64,000 bases of DNA from Paenibacillus sp. PvR098 (lineage in GTDB: Bacteria; Bacillota; Bacilli; Paenibacillales; NBRC-103111). A program made the translations under genes and the position numbers. The notes under the pieces were generated by a model. The model worked only from the letters and a program-made list of their open reading frames with translations, was not told the DNA's origin and did no database searches. Shown in pieces: positions 8,512 to 17,391 of this stretch; position 1 is the stretch's first letter, and each line of letters opens with the position of its first letter. The stretch covers positions 744,001 to 808,000 of the forward strand of contig NZ_JAFIBU010000001.1 of NCBI RefSeq assembly GCF_017833255.1, in the 5' to 3' direction.

Positions 8512-9519
8512 ATGATTACAAAGGTAAGAATCGCTGTGATAGGATTAGGCAGAATATCCCGCACTCACATCGACGGAATCCAAAGTTGGCCGGAGCACTG
8601 TGAGCTTGCTGCCGTTGTAGATATGCAGGAGCATCTTGCAAAGTCTTATTCAGAGGAATACGGTGTTCGATATTATACTTCTACAGAGGAAGCGTTCAAA
8701 GACCCTGACATTGATGCCGTTGTTATCTGTCTGCCACATCATTTGCACGAAAAGATCACGACGCAAGCATGCGAAGCGGGTAAGCATGTACTGGTGGAAA
8801 AAGTGATGGCTAATTCTATAGCCGAAGGCAAGGCGATGGTAGAGGCAGCCGACAGCAATGGAGTAAAGCTCATGGTCGCCCAGAGCCGACGTTTCTTTAT
8901 CGCCCTGCAGGAAGCCAGGAAGCAGCGGGCACACATTGGCAGGATCACCAATATGCTTTATACCTTCGCTTGCTATTTCGACGTAAACACGGCTCCGGTG
9001 TGGTGGCGCTCCAAAAAAGCCACTGGCGGTCTTGTATACCCGATGCTGGGCTCTCACAGTATTGATTTTACATTATGGATGCTGGATGACAGAAGACCTG
9101 TATCTGTATATGCACAGGGAGCCTCAAGCAACCCCGATTTCGAAGGGGATGACGACGTCACCATTATTATCGGATTCGACGATGGGACGCATGCTACGAA
9201 TTTCCTATCCATTAATAATAAGCAATCGAGACATGAAGGGCTAATGATTGGCTCCGAAGGTTCCATCTATTTTACGCAAGCGGGGGATCATATCGGATTT
9301 ATAGGCACGGCAGAAACCGACCTCTATGTCAATGGGGAGCTGATCATGACCGGCGAGCCGCTTCCTCACAATTTTGCAGTGCAAATGAAAGAATTCGTGG
9401 ATTCCATTCGTGAAGACAGAGAACCGATCGCGTCCGGGAAAGAGATCCTGCTGCAGCTCAAGCTGATTGAAGCCGCCCAACGCTCAGCGGAAGAAAAGAG
9501 AGTCATCATGCTGGATTAA
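8512..9519 (+). CDS. Gfo/Idh/MocA-family oxidoreductase (copy 2)
   Basis: A 335-residue paralogue of the gene at 53, matching it almost residue for residue (same VIGLGRISRTHID opening, EKVMANS motif, MTGEPLPHNFAVQMKEF C-terminal block). Most differences are conservative. I place the start at ATG 8512, seven bases after AAGGAGCGG; an in-frame TTG at 8485 has no RBS. The protein ends at IMLD, eleven residues before the end of copy 1. Two such similar dehydrogenases in one island suggest a recent duplication with either stereoisomer specialisation or dosage. Confidence 0.92.
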   Translation: MITKVRIAVIGLGRISRTHIDGIQSWPEHCELAAVVDMQEHLAKSYSEEYGVRYYTSTEEAFKDPDIDAVVICLPHHLHEKITTQACEAGKHVLVEKVMANSIAEGKAMVEAADSNGVKLMVAQSRRFFIALQEARKQRAHIGRITNMLYTFACYFDVNTAPVWWRSKKATGGLVYPMLGSHSIDFTLWMLDDRRPVSVYAQGASSNPDFEGDDDVTIIIGFDDGTHATNFLSINNKQSRHEGLMIGSEGSIYFTQAGDHIGFIGTAETDLYVNGELIMTGEPLPHNFAVQMKEFVDSIREDREPIASGKEILLQLKLIEAAQRSAEEKRVIMLD

Positions 9520-9559
9520 CCGTAGTACATATTGTCTGCGGTATAACCTGTAAAACAAA

Positions 9560-9594
9560 GAAGTGTAGGTCAGGTGATGCCGGGCCTACACTTC
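9560..9594 (+). terminator. Hairpin ending the MDR/Gfo transcript
   Basis: A 10-bp perfect stem (GAAGTGTAGG / CCTACACTTC) with a 15-base loop lies 40 bases after the stop. The T-run is poor, so termination may be partial. Confidence 0.5.
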
Positions 9595-9670
9595 GTTAAG
9601 AGGAGCTGAGAAGTGGAGCCATTGGATTGAATAGAAAAAGGGTACGGGCAAGGTGATCGTTATTTAAAAT

Positions 9671-9684
9671 TGTAACCGCTTACA
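9671..9684 (+). promoter_or_regulatory. Perfect cre site (CcpA operator) for the TRAP operon
   Basis: TGTAACCGCTTACA fits TGWAANCGNTNWCA at every position. It lies 62 bases before the dctP start, in the only intergenic gap upstream of dctPQM. A location this close to the expected start of transcription suggests CcpA repression in the presence of a preferred sugar. Confidence 0.75.
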
Positions 9685-9746
9685 GTTTTTAGATAAGGCC
9701 GATGGTAGTGAGTCTAAATATAAGTAAAGTGGGAGGGTCAAGAATA

Positions 9747-10760
9747 ATGAAACTATTGAAACGAAATGTCTTTATCTCATTAGTTCTGGTCTTGCTTGCT
9801 GGCTGTGGTTCAAACCCGTCGCAAGGTGACGTCAAAACCGATAATGGCACAAGCAATAATGTCCAAACCAAGAAGCTCACATTTGCCCTAGATCAGTCGC
9901 CTTCCGATAGCTGGAGTCAAGCAACAAGGAAATTTGCTGATTTGGTAAAAGAAAAGACGCAGGGCAGCATTACGATTCAAGTTCATGATTCAGGTACCCT
10001 CGGAGCACAACGTCAGGCATTAGAAGGAATTCTAGCCGGTACCATTCATGGTACCGTGACTCTGGAACCTGTCTCGTATTGGGTAGAGGACATTGGTATA
10101 TATGGAATTCCATATCTGTTTAGGGATCAAAGCCATCTTGATCAATTTTTGGCGAGCAAGTCTGGTGATGAATTACATCAAAAAATGACGGATGCGGGAT
10201 TTCGCCCGATGACCTACTTTAAGCGGCCTCCAAGACATATAACGAGCAATAAACCCATTAACACATTAGCAGATTTAAAAGGATTGAAAATAAGAGTTCC
10301 GGAAACACCGACAGCTCCGCCTGCGTTTAAAGCGATGGGGGCAGCGCCTGTAGCCATGCCTTTCTCTGAAGTGTACTCCGCGTTGGATACGCATGTTATC
10401 GATGGACAAGAAAATCCTTTGCCTACAACATTTTCCAATAAATTTCAGGAGGTTCAAAAGTACGTTGCCCTGACAGGTCACCAATATCAGGTTGCTTATC
10501 TTGTGCTGAGTGACAAGATATATGCCTCCTTAACAGATGCGGAGAAGAAGGCTATAGACGAGGCGGCCAAAGAGGCTCAGCAGTTCGAAAGTGAAACGGT
10601 AGATAAAAACATGAAAACGATAGAAGCGGATATGATTAAAGCGGGAGTCACCTTCACGAAACCGGATACGAAACCATTTGCTGAAGCGGCACAAACGGCC
10701 TATTCAGGCTATAGCAAGCTCATGCAGGACTGGATACAAAAAATTCAAAGTCTAAACTAA
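9747..10760 (+). CDS. dctP: TRAP transporter substrate-binding lipoprotein (DctP type)
   Basis: A 337-residue extracytoplasmic solute receptor for a TRAP carboxylate/sugar-acid importer. A lipoprotein signal is clear: basic start, hydrophobic stretch and lipobox LLAGC with Cys20 as the anchor, followed by a Ser/Asn/Gly linker. The DctP core follows, with the GLKIRVPETP segment and the AMPFSEVYSALDTHVIDGQENP helix region that carries the family's conserved substrate-contact area. The start at 9747 follows GGGAGGG; the earlier in-frame ATG at 9702 would add residues before the signal. It is separated from dctQ by a hairpin at 10771. Confidence 0.92.
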   Translation: MKLLKRNVFISLVLVLLAGCGSNPSQGDVKTDNGTSNNVQTKKLTFALDQSPSDSWSQATRKFADLVKEKTQGSITIQVHDSGTLGAQRQALEGILAGTIHGTVTLEPVSYWVEDIGIYGIPYLFRDQSHLDQFLASKSGDELHQKMTDAGFRPMTYFKRPPRHITSNKPINTLADLKGLKIRVPETPTAPPAFKAMGAAPVAMPFSEVYSALDTHVIDGQENPLPTTFSNKFQEVQKYVALTGHQYQVAYLVLSDKIYASLTDAEKKAIDEAAKEAQQFESETVDKNMKTIEADMIKAGVTFTKPDTKPFAEAAQTAYSGYSKLMQDWIQKIQSLN

Positions 10761-10770
10761 TTCCATATAG

Positions 10771-10802
10771 AGAGTCTTCCTGATCAAGTGTCGGGAAGAC
10801 TC
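10771..10802 (+). other. Intercistronic hairpin between dctP and dctQ
   Basis: GAGTCTTCC and GGAAGACTC form a 9-bp stem with a short loop and no T-run. Such structures commonly stabilise the receptor mRNA or cause partial termination, giving more binding protein than permease. Confidence 0.6.
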
Positions 10803-10825
10803 CTATAACAAAGCGGGGAACCGAT

Positions 10826-11377
10826 ATGCAGAAAATAGTTAAGATCTTTGACCATATATTCAAAGGCATAATGGTTGCTTCAATTAGTACTATGGTGATT
10901 CTGGTATTTGCAAATGTTGTTCTTCGTTACGTATTTAGCTCCGGAATCATTTCTTCCGAGGAGTTATCGCGCTTTTTATTCGTTTGGTTGACTTTTATAG
11001 GGGCTGTCGCTGCATTTAAAGATAATGAACACTTGGGTGTAGATACATTGGTTAAGCGACTGCCCATAAAAATCAGAAAAATGGTGTATATCGTCAGCAG
11101 CTTGCTAATGATGTTAGCATGCGGTCTCATCTTGGAAGGCAGCTGGAAATTGACGATGATTAATCTTCATAGTAAAGCACCGGCTACGGGATTGCCGCTT
11201 TCCTTTATATATGTTACAGGTATTCTGATGAGTGTGGCGATTTTATTGATGCTGATGATCAATCTTTATCGATTAGTGTTTAACAAAATCAAAGCAGAGG
11301 ATTTCAACTTAGTAAAAGAATCTGAAGAGCTGTTGGAATTTCATCAGGAACAAAAGGGAAAGGAGGGTAAACCATGA
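10826..11377 (+). CDS. dctQ: TRAP transporter small permease (DctQ)
   Basis: A 183-residue membrane protein with four predicted hydrophobic helices, the first at about residues 11-33 and the last at about 130-150. The family motif LSRFLFVWLTFIGAV lies near residues 46-60, followed by the H-x-G sequence (EHLGVDTLV). It couples the large permease with the DctP receptor for Na+-driven uptake. Its stop overlaps the dctM start (ATGA). Confidence 0.9.
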   Translation: MQKIVKIFDHIFKGIMVASISTMVILVFANVVLRYVFSSGIISSEELSRFLFVWLTFIGAVAAFKDNEHLGVDTLVKRLPIKIRKMVYIVSSLLMMLACGLILEGSWKLTMINLHSKAPATGLPLSFIYVTGILMSVAILLMLMINLYRLVFNKIKAEDFNLVKESEELLEFHQEQKGKEGKP

Positions 11378-12651
11378 TGATCGGGGTATTTATTGGTTCT
11401 CTACTTGGTACCATGGCGCTTGGCATGCCGATTGCTTTTGCTTTGTTATTAAGCGGCGTTGGTTTAATGCTTTACCTTGATATTTTTGACAGTCAAATTA
11501 TCGCGCAAAATCTCATTATTGGGGCAGATAATTTTCCTCTCATGGCGATTCCTTTTTTCCTTCTGGCCGGGGAGCTGATGAATGCCGGGGGGCTGTCTCA
11601 TCGAATCGTATCCATGGCAATGTCATTGGTTGGTCACATTCGAGGGGGACTTGGATACGTAGCTATTATTGCCGGAATACTGTTTGCAAGCTTGTCGGGA
11701 TCAGCTATCGCAGATACGGCGGCTTTGGGAGCTATTTTGATTCCTATGATGGTGAAGAACGGATATGATATCAAACGCTCTAGCGGATTGATTGCGTCGG
11801 CTGGAATCATTGCACCCGTGATCCCGCCAAGTATTGGTTTCATCATGTTCGGTGTCATCGGCGGTGTGTCGATTACCAAGCTTTTTTTGGCGGGGATTGT
11901 ACCAGGTCTTCTCATGGGATTAGGACTGACGATCACATGGGCCATTATGGCTCGCAAGGATAAATTAAAGGTTCAACCTCGTAAAACGGCCAAAGAAATA
12001 TTTGTTGAATTCAGACAAGGGATTTGGGCGCTTTTCTTACCGGTGATTATTATCGGCGGTCTTAGAGGAGGTGTGTTCACTCCGACAGAAGCGGCTGTCG
12101 TGGCTGCCGTCTATGCTTTATTTGTTGGACTAGTCATTTATCGCGGACTGAAAATAAAAGATTTATACCATGTGCTGATAAGGGCAGCCAAGACGACAAG
12201 TGTAGTGATGTTTCTGGTATGTGCGGCTCTGGTATCCTCATGGTTGATGACAATTGCGAATTTGCCTGCCGCAGTGGTTCATCTGTTAGACCCTTTTATG
12301 GATAACCCCCTGCTGCTTCTGGTCATGATTAACATTTTAGTTATATTGATCGGAACCGCAATGGATATGACGCCTACCATTCTGATTTTAACGCCTGTAT
12401 TATTGCCGGTGATTGAACAGGCAGGCATTGATCCCGTTTATTTCGGTGTCTTGTTCATTATAAACAATGCCATTGGATTATTAACGCCGCCTGTTGGAAC
12501 CGTATTGAACGTGATGGCCGGGGTGAGTAAAATCAGCATGGAGGATATTATGAAAGGGGTCTGGCCGTTTCTGCTTGTAGAAATCCTAGTATTGATTTTG
12601 CTGATTTTATTCCCGTCACTTGTACTCGTACCCCTTGAATGGTTCTCCTAA
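11374..12651 (+). CDS. dctM: TRAP transporter large permease (DctM)
   Basis: A 425-residue polytopic membrane protein with about a dozen hydrophobic helices. Family motifs seen are FFLLAGELMNAGG near residue 60, SGSAIADTAALGAILIPMM near residue 110, APVIPPSIGFI near residue 148, and the C-terminal GLLTPPVGTVLNV. It is the ion-coupled transport channel of the DctPQM importer. AAAGGAGGG precedes the ATG inside dctQ. The gene ends five bases before the convergent subtilase gene, leaving no room for a separate terminator. Confidence 0.93.
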   Translation: MMIGVFIGSLLGTMALGMPIAFALLLSGVGLMLYLDIFDSQIIAQNLIIGADNFPLMAIPFFLLAGELMNAGGLSHRIVSMAMSLVGHIRGGLGYVAIIAGILFASLSGSAIADTAALGAILIPMMVKNGYDIKRSSGLIASAGIIAPVIPPSIGFIMFGVIGGVSITKLFLAGIVPGLLMGLGLTITWAIMARKDKLKVQPRKTAKEIFVEFRQGIWALFLPVIIIGGLRGGVFTPTEAAVVAAVYALFVGLVIYRGLKIKDLYHVLIRAAKTTSVVMFLVCAALVSSWLMTIANLPAAVVHLLDPFMDNPLLLLVMINILVILIGTAMDMTPTILILTPVLLPVIEQAGIDPVYFGVLFIINNAIGLLTPPVGTVLNVMAGVSKISMEDIMKGVWPFLLVEILVLILLILFPSLVLVPLEWFS

Positions 12652-12656
12652 TGGCG

Positions 12657-13883
12657 TTAGCGTGCCAAGAATCTGACGTCCACGGCACCTGAGCCCTGCG
12701 TGTTTTGGTTAGCCCCAAGACTGAGAGCTCGCCGCTTTAATAACCTTTTGACTTGATTAGGGGTTAATGAACGATGTTTCTGTAACAGCTGCGCAGCAGT
12801 TCCTGCGACAATAGGGGTTGACATACTCGTACCCGATAACGTGAAGTACCATCGGCCTTTTCTTGAGCTTTTCTCGGTCTGATCCAGTGCCGAGCCCGGC
12901 GCTCGCAAAGAGATGATGGTTGTTCCAGGTGCCACGAGATCGGGTTTCACAACGCCATCTATTGTCGGACCACGACTGGAAAAGCGTGCGATTCGGTCAT
13001 CCGAAACTTTGGTGCTCCCTCGGTCGTTACTTGCGCCTACCGTAATTCCTAAAGGGCTGATCCCTGGGGAAGAAATCGTTCTCCGGCCTGGACCTGAATT
13101 ACCTGCGGAAGTAACGACAGCCAATCCTTGTTTCCATGCTTTTTCGACGGCCTGGCACAACGGATCCCTTTTGGAAGGGACGCTCGCTGAGCCGCCTAAG
13201 GAAAGGGAAAGGATACGAATGCCAAGGCGCTTTTTGTTCTTCACGCACCAATCGATACCCCGGATAGTAGTTGAATCGGTGCCAATTCCATCTCGATCCA
13301 ATACTTTGATACCTACTAGCTTGGCTTTCGGTGCGGGTCCTTTGTATTTCCCTTTCGAGCTGAGGCCGTTACCCGCCGCATCGCCAGCGCAATGAGTCCC
13401 GTGACCATTATCGTCGTAAGGGCGCTTGCGGTTGTTAATGAAATCTTTGAAAGCGACGATTCGATTAATTGGCTTTGTTAAATCAGGATGGGGGTATATG
13501 CCTGTATCCAAGATGGCAATGGTTACCCCCGATCCAGTCCATCCGGATGCTTGTGCTGCTGAGGCTCCGATAGCAGGAGTGGCCACATTAAGGTGAATTC
13601 GATTTTTCCGGTCCCTGTAAACATAACTCACTTGTTTGCAACTGCATAACCTGCCAATACAATCGGCTGGCACCTTTACGGCTATCGAACGAATTAAGCC
13701 CAAACGGACATGATTTTTCAACTGATAAGGGTGCATATATTTTTTCAAAGCTTGCAGCTGTTTTTTTTGATTTTTCCCCTTAAATTGAACAATCACTTGA
13801 ACCAAGGGGATACGGCGTTTCCAGTGATGGGCCGGTTTTAACATTCGCCGCAAATCGGGGTCCATTTTCTGATTGTTACTCAA
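12657..13883 (-). CDS. S8-family serine peptidase (subtilisin-like)
   Basis: A subtilase of about 408 residues. The catalytic triad is complete: Asp126 in ILDTG, His161 in NGHGTHCAG, Ser353 in SGTSMSTP, with oxyanion Asn262 in AGNSG. An I9-like propeptide region precedes the catalytic domain at about residues 25-95. No signal peptide is visible, so it may be intracellular, anchored or exported by another route. I favour TTG at 13883, six bases after AAAGAGGTG; a further in-frame start at 13910 has no RBS and ATG further in would remove the RBS logic. The coding strand is opposite to the TRAP operon. Confidence 0.88.
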   Translation of the reverse strand: MSNNQKMDPDLRRMLKPAHHWKRRIPLVQVIVQFKGKNQKKQLQALKKYMHPYQLKNHVRLGLIRSIAVKVPADCIGRLCSCKQVSYVYRDRKNRIHLNVATPAIGASAAQASGWTGSGVTIAILDTGIYPHPDLTKPINRIVAFKDFINNRKRPYDDNGHGTHCAGDAAGNGLSSKGKYKGPAPKAKLVGIKVLDRDGIGTDSTTIRGIDWCVKNKKRLGIRILSLSLGGSASVPSKRDPLCQAVEKAWKQGLAVVTSAGNSGPGRRTISSPGISPLGITVGASNDRGSTKVSDDRIARFSSRGPTIDGVVKPDLVAPGTTIISLRAPGSALDQTEKSSRKGRWYFTLSGTSMSTPIVAGTAAQLLQKHRSLTPNQVKRLLKRRALSLGANQNTQGSGAVDVRFLAR

Positions 13884-13995
13884 TCGCAGCACCTCTTTCA
13901 ATTTATACAACAGCTTATGGGTGATGTACGGTTTGAGCTTGGAGAGCCGCCTATAACATTAGGAAAAAAATTAAAACCTGAAATTCTCCGCTAAA

Positions 13996-14018
13996 ACAAA
14001 AAAGGAGGCATAGCCTCC
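13996..14018 (-). terminator. Rho-independent terminator of the 14051 gene
   Basis: On the minus strand GGAGGC and GCCTCC form a stem with a three-base loop, followed by six T. Confidence 0.8.
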
Positions 14019-14050
14019 AAGTCTTCCTCATTTCTAGTATTTTGAATCTA

Positions 14051-14464
14051 TTATTTACGCTTTGTTACCGAAAGTCCCCGTGCTCGTATGAAAGTCCAAC
14101 GTTGTCCGCCGAATCCCCCTGTTTGAGCAAGCTGTCGAAGGCTCAGTACCCCGTTATTGTTAATAAAAACTTCCACCGTCAGGGTGCCACTGTTTAAAGT
14201 AACGCCACGGGGCACGTCAGCCCACTGGCCTGATATAACGTCTCCGGTTCGAGTGGCGCGGTATACATTGGTAAAAACAGCACCGTTTCCTCGGCCGCTA
14301 AGCCCCGCCCAGAATATACGTCTGCCAATTTGCCTGATGTAATAACGACCCCCGTCACTGCAATTCCAGACTCCGGTAATGTTGGACAATTGAGCTGCCT
14401 GGACAGGCTTTGCTGCACGGACTGACTTCATGTTACGAACAATCTGCTTCGCCATTTTCAACAC
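14051..14464 (-). CDS. Small beta-rich protein of unknown function
   Basis: About 137 residues. After a basic N-terminus (KQIVRNMKSVRAAKP) comes a compact beta-rich domain: NITGVWNCSDGGRYYIRQ, FTNVYRATRTGDVISGQWAD and a closing WTFIRARG. Repeated Gly/Trp/Tyr strands suggest a small lipocalin-like or ligand-binding beta barrel; I cannot name the family. The start is uncertain: GTG 14464, TTG 14461 and ATG 14455 all follow AAAGG, at 4, 7 and 13 bases. It has its own terminator and lies upstream of the subtilase on the same strand. Confidence 0.7.
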   Translation of the reverse strand: MLKMAKQIVRNMKSVRAAKPVQAAQLSNITGVWNCSDGGRYYIRQIGRRIFWAGLSGRGNGAVFTNVYRATRTGDVISGQWADVPRGVTLNSGTLTVEVFINNNGVLSLRQLAQTGGFGGQRWTFIRARGLSVTKRK

Positions 14465-14689
14465 ACAACCTTTCGTTAGTGATGATTCATTCTATGCTGT
14501 TTTGGTTACTGATGAATGGGGATGAACCTGTTACTAGTAAAAAAAGGTAGATACCTAATAGATTCTAGACTTAGCCGCGTTTTATATAGAGTAATCATAA
14601 TGTTTGAAGATCGAAGCTACGGTAATAATAGAAGGATTGGAAGGTATAGACCGTAGATTAAATACCGTGGAAAAGGAAACTTGATCATA

Positions 14690-15931
14690 ATGAAAGCATC
14701 TTTACTCCGTGAACCGAAGCATCGTAAATTGCTGTTCAGCGCTGGACTTAGCTGGCTGTTCGATGCGATGGATGTGGGAATGATCTCGTTCATCGTTGCC
14801 GCTTTGGCTGTTGAATGGAATCTGGCTGCACAGCAGATTGGGCTGCTGACGGCCATCAATTCGGTCGGAATGGCCGTTGGAGCGGCTATCGCGGGATTGC
14901 TTGCGGACCGTTATGGACGCCGGTCTGTGCTGATCTGGACGCTTCTTATTTTCTCTGCCGCTAGCGGGTTGTCCGCTTTGGCCACCAGCTTTGTTGTACT
15001 GTGTGTACTGCGTTTTGTAGCCGGGTTGGGCTTGGGCGGGGAGCTGCCGGTTGCCTCGACACTCGTATCTGAATCCGTACCAGTCCAAGAAAGGGGGCGC
15101 GCGGTTGTTCTGCTTGAAAGCTTCTGGGCCGGCGGGTGGCTTGTCGCGGCGTTGATCGCCTATTTCGTTATACCGGATTACGGCTGGAGGACAGCTTTTA
15201 TTATCGGTGCGCTGCCGGCTTTCTATGCTCTCTACCTCCGGCGGGCCATCCAGGATTCTCCTCGTTATATCGGTCAGCAAAGCAGGAAGCTGACGTTTAT
15301 GGAGCGGGTGGCATCCGTATGGTCGGCGAAGCACCGCAAGTCTACCATTACACTCTGGATTGTATGGTTTACCTTAGTATTTTCTTATTACGGCATTTTC
15401 CTGTGGCTTCCGACTGTCATGATATGGAAGGGATTTGACCTTGTGAAAAGCTTTCAATATGTCATGATCATGACTCTTGCACAGCTGCCCGGATATTTTA
15501 CGGCTGCTTACTTTATCGAAAAATACGGCCGGAAGTTTGTGCTCGTTACCTATCTTCTCTTAACGGCAGCAAGTGCAGTTTGGTTTGGCAATGCCGAAAC
15601 GGAGGGGATGCTGATTGCGGCAGGAGTGAGCCTCTCCTTTTTTAACCTTGGTGCCTGGGGAGGGATTTATGCATACACTCCAGAGCTGTACCCGACTTCG
15701 GTCCGCTCTACCGGGGTTGGACTTGCCACATCCTTCGGAAGGATCGGCGGCATCATCGGACCCTACCTTGTAGGCATTCTGGCGGCACAGGGAACCCCAA
15801 TCACAACGATATTTTTGGTATTCTTCGTTTCGATAGTCATCGGAGCACTAGCTGTACTGTTCTTTGGTATAGAAACAAAGGGGACGGATCCGGATCAAAA
15901 CGCAGATGATCGGTTAACCGAATTAAACTAA
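14690..15931 (+). CDS. MFS transporter (sugar/aromatic-acid type)
   Basis: A 413-residue major facilitator with 12 predicted helices. Between helices 2 and 3 is the signature ADRYGRRSVL, and helix 4-5 shows GLGLGGELPVASTLVSE, typical of the sugar-porter and aromatic-acid:H+ symporter branches. The second half repeats the signature as IEKYGRKFVL and has the LYPTSVRSTGVG motif. A proton-coupled uptake carrier is likely. ATG 14690 is preferred, with AAAGGAAAC upstream; TTG 14681 is too close to that site. It stands alone. Confidence 0.88.
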   Translation: MKASLLREPKHRKLLFSAGLSWLFDAMDVGMISFIVAALAVEWNLAAQQIGLLTAINSVGMAVGAAIAGLLADRYGRRSVLIWTLLIFSAASGLSALATSFVVLCVLRFVAGLGLGGELPVASTLVSESVPVQERGRAVVLLESFWAGGWLVAALIAYFVIPDYGWRTAFIIGALPAFYALYLRRAIQDSPRYIGQQSRKLTFMERVASVWSAKHRKSTITLWIVWFTLVFSYYGIFLWLPTVMIWKGFDLVKSFQYVMIMTLAQLPGYFTAAYFIEKYGRKFVLVTYLLLTAASAVWFGNAETEGMLIAAGVSLSFFNLGAWGGIYAYTPELYPTSVRSTGVGLATSFGRIGGIIGPYLVGILAAQGTPITTIFLVFFVSIVIGALAVLFFGIETKGTDPDQNADDRLTELN

Positions 15932-16041
15932 GGGGTTCAAGATTCGTTTCGAATAAGATAAAATAACGAAGAAGCGCTTTTTGTTGATAACGTTAACTTA
16001 GTTAATATTTTATATCATAAGAGAAAGTGGGGATCACTTTA

Positions 16042-16848
16042 ATGGGTCAATCGAGAGTCGTATCGCTTTGGAGATATCCTGTAAAATCCATGATGGGTGA
16101 AGAAATGAATTCGTGTGACGTGACTTCTCAGGGCTTATTAGGAGATCGCGCCTATGCCGTGCTGGATACCTCAACCGGTAAATTGGCTAACGCAAAGAAC
16201 CCTTTGAAGTGGCCGCGTATGTTTGAATATCGCGCGGCTTATATGGAGCCGCCCTCCATTGATGCTGCACAACAGCCGGTGCGAATCACATTTCCTGATG
16301 GATCGACCGGCGAAAGTACGGAAAGCGATTTGGGAGAAAGACTTTCCAATAGCTTTGGCAGGCCTGTAAAACTAACGGGAGAGCTGTCACAGGAAGTGCA
16401 GTTCGAAGGCTATATCCCTGATATGGAGGAGCTTCAAGATCGTGATTCCGTATTTACACGTACGTCTCCTGAGGGGACCTTTTTTGATATCGGATTCGTT
16501 CATATCTTAACAACAGCCACGATCAACCAAATGCGTGCTCTAGCACCTCAAAGTCGTCTCGAGGTTAGACGCTTTCGGCCTAATCTGGTGATCGATGTTC
16601 TCAATGGAGAAGGCTTTGTTGAGAATGAATGGGTTGGCAAAACATTACGGTTCGGCAATGAGGTTCGTTTGCAGATTGTACAACCCACCATTCGATGTAT
16701 CATGACAACACTGGAGCAGGGCGATCTTCCAAAAGATCCTAACGTATTACGTACTGCTGTAAAGCATAACGCAGGAGCCGTTGGAGTTTACGCATCAGTG
16801 CTGCAGGGCGGGCGTATCCGTCGGGGGGATTATATGGAGTTTGAGTAA
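16042..16848 (+). CDS. MOSC domain-containing protein
   Basis: A 268-residue protein with a MOSC_N-like beta domain (RVVSLWRYPVKSMMGEE at the start) and a MOSC domain carrying the conserved Cys in PTIRCIMTT near residue 219. MOSC proteins bind molybdenum cofactor sulfide and often serve detoxifying reductions of N-hydroxylated compounds. ATG 16042 follows a GTGGGGA site. A strong terminator at 16885 closes the gene, so it is monocistronic. Confidence 0.88.
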   Translation: MGQSRVVSLWRYPVKSMMGEEMNSCDVTSQGLLGDRAYAVLDTSTGKLANAKNPLKWPRMFEYRAAYMEPPSIDAAQQPVRITFPDGSTGESTESDLGERLSNSFGRPVKLTGELSQEVQFEGYIPDMEELQDRDSVFTRTSPEGTFFDIGFVHILTTATINQMRALAPQSRLEVRRFRPNLVIDVLNGEGFVENEWVGKTLRFGNEVRLQIVQPTIRCIMTTLEQGDLPKDPNVLRTAVKHNAGAVGVYASVLQGGRIRRGDYMEFE

Positions 16849-16884
16849 AGGGCTTAACGGTCCGGTACTTTTGGCAATAGAGCA

Positions 16885-16912
16885 AACCGCGCTTCCCGAA
16901 GCGTGGTTTTTT
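16885..16912 (+). terminator. Rho-independent terminator of the MOSC gene
   Basis: A 10-bp stem (AACCGCGCTT / AAGCGTGGTT, one G-U pair) with loop CCCG runs into six T. Confidence 0.85.
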
Positions 16913-16960
16913 AAATTGGTTCTTTTCGCCAAGATTGCTGCTTTTAAATGCAACAATTCT

Positions 16961-17212
16961 AATTTATCGGTTACGATGGGTTACAGCGCTGAAGGGCCGG
17001 ATCATCCGGAAGTTCAAAAAACAATGAACGGAGTGATGGCAGCAGGTCAGAAGCATGGCGTTACGGTAGGAATCCAAGTAGCGAGCGCGCCGGCGGTCAC
17101 TCAAAAACAACAATGGGGCGCTCCTTATATCGGTATAGCGATTACTCCTGTGGTGTTCTCCGCATTCGGAGAAGCTGTTAAGGCGGGCAACCCATCAAAT
17201 CAATTGAAATAA
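16961..17212 (+). pseudogene. Remnant of an HpcH/HpaI-type aldolase
   Basis: An open stretch without its own start encodes the C-terminal part of a class II (HpcH/HpaI) aldolase: SVTMGYSAEGPDHPEVQK, then a helix ending AAGQKHGVTVGIQVA, then GAPYIGIAITPV. The N-terminal two thirds, including the metal-binding Glu/Asp residues, are missing, and upstream lies the MOSC terminator. Intact relatives are about 250 residues. I read it as a decayed gene. Confidence 0.65.
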
Positions 17213-17266
17213 TATCATAAGGAGATCACAGAAGCGGTTCTACCACAATAAACAGCCTCTCTCACA

Positions 17267-17300
17267 GGGCCCTATGAACCTGGGGTTCATAGGGCCCTTT
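17267..17300 (+). terminator. Long perfect hairpin
   Basis: A 14-bp perfect stem (GGGCCCTATGAACC / GGTTCATAGGGCCC) has loop TGG and ends in TTT. The outer CTCAC/GTGAG can extend it. It may terminate transcription from either side. Confidence 0.65.
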
Positions 17301-17391
17301 ACGTGAGTTGTTTTGATTTTATCGGACTCTTATTTCATGGTAAACTTAAGACGCTAACAGCTCTTAAAATGATTCGAAGTAGGGGGATATT

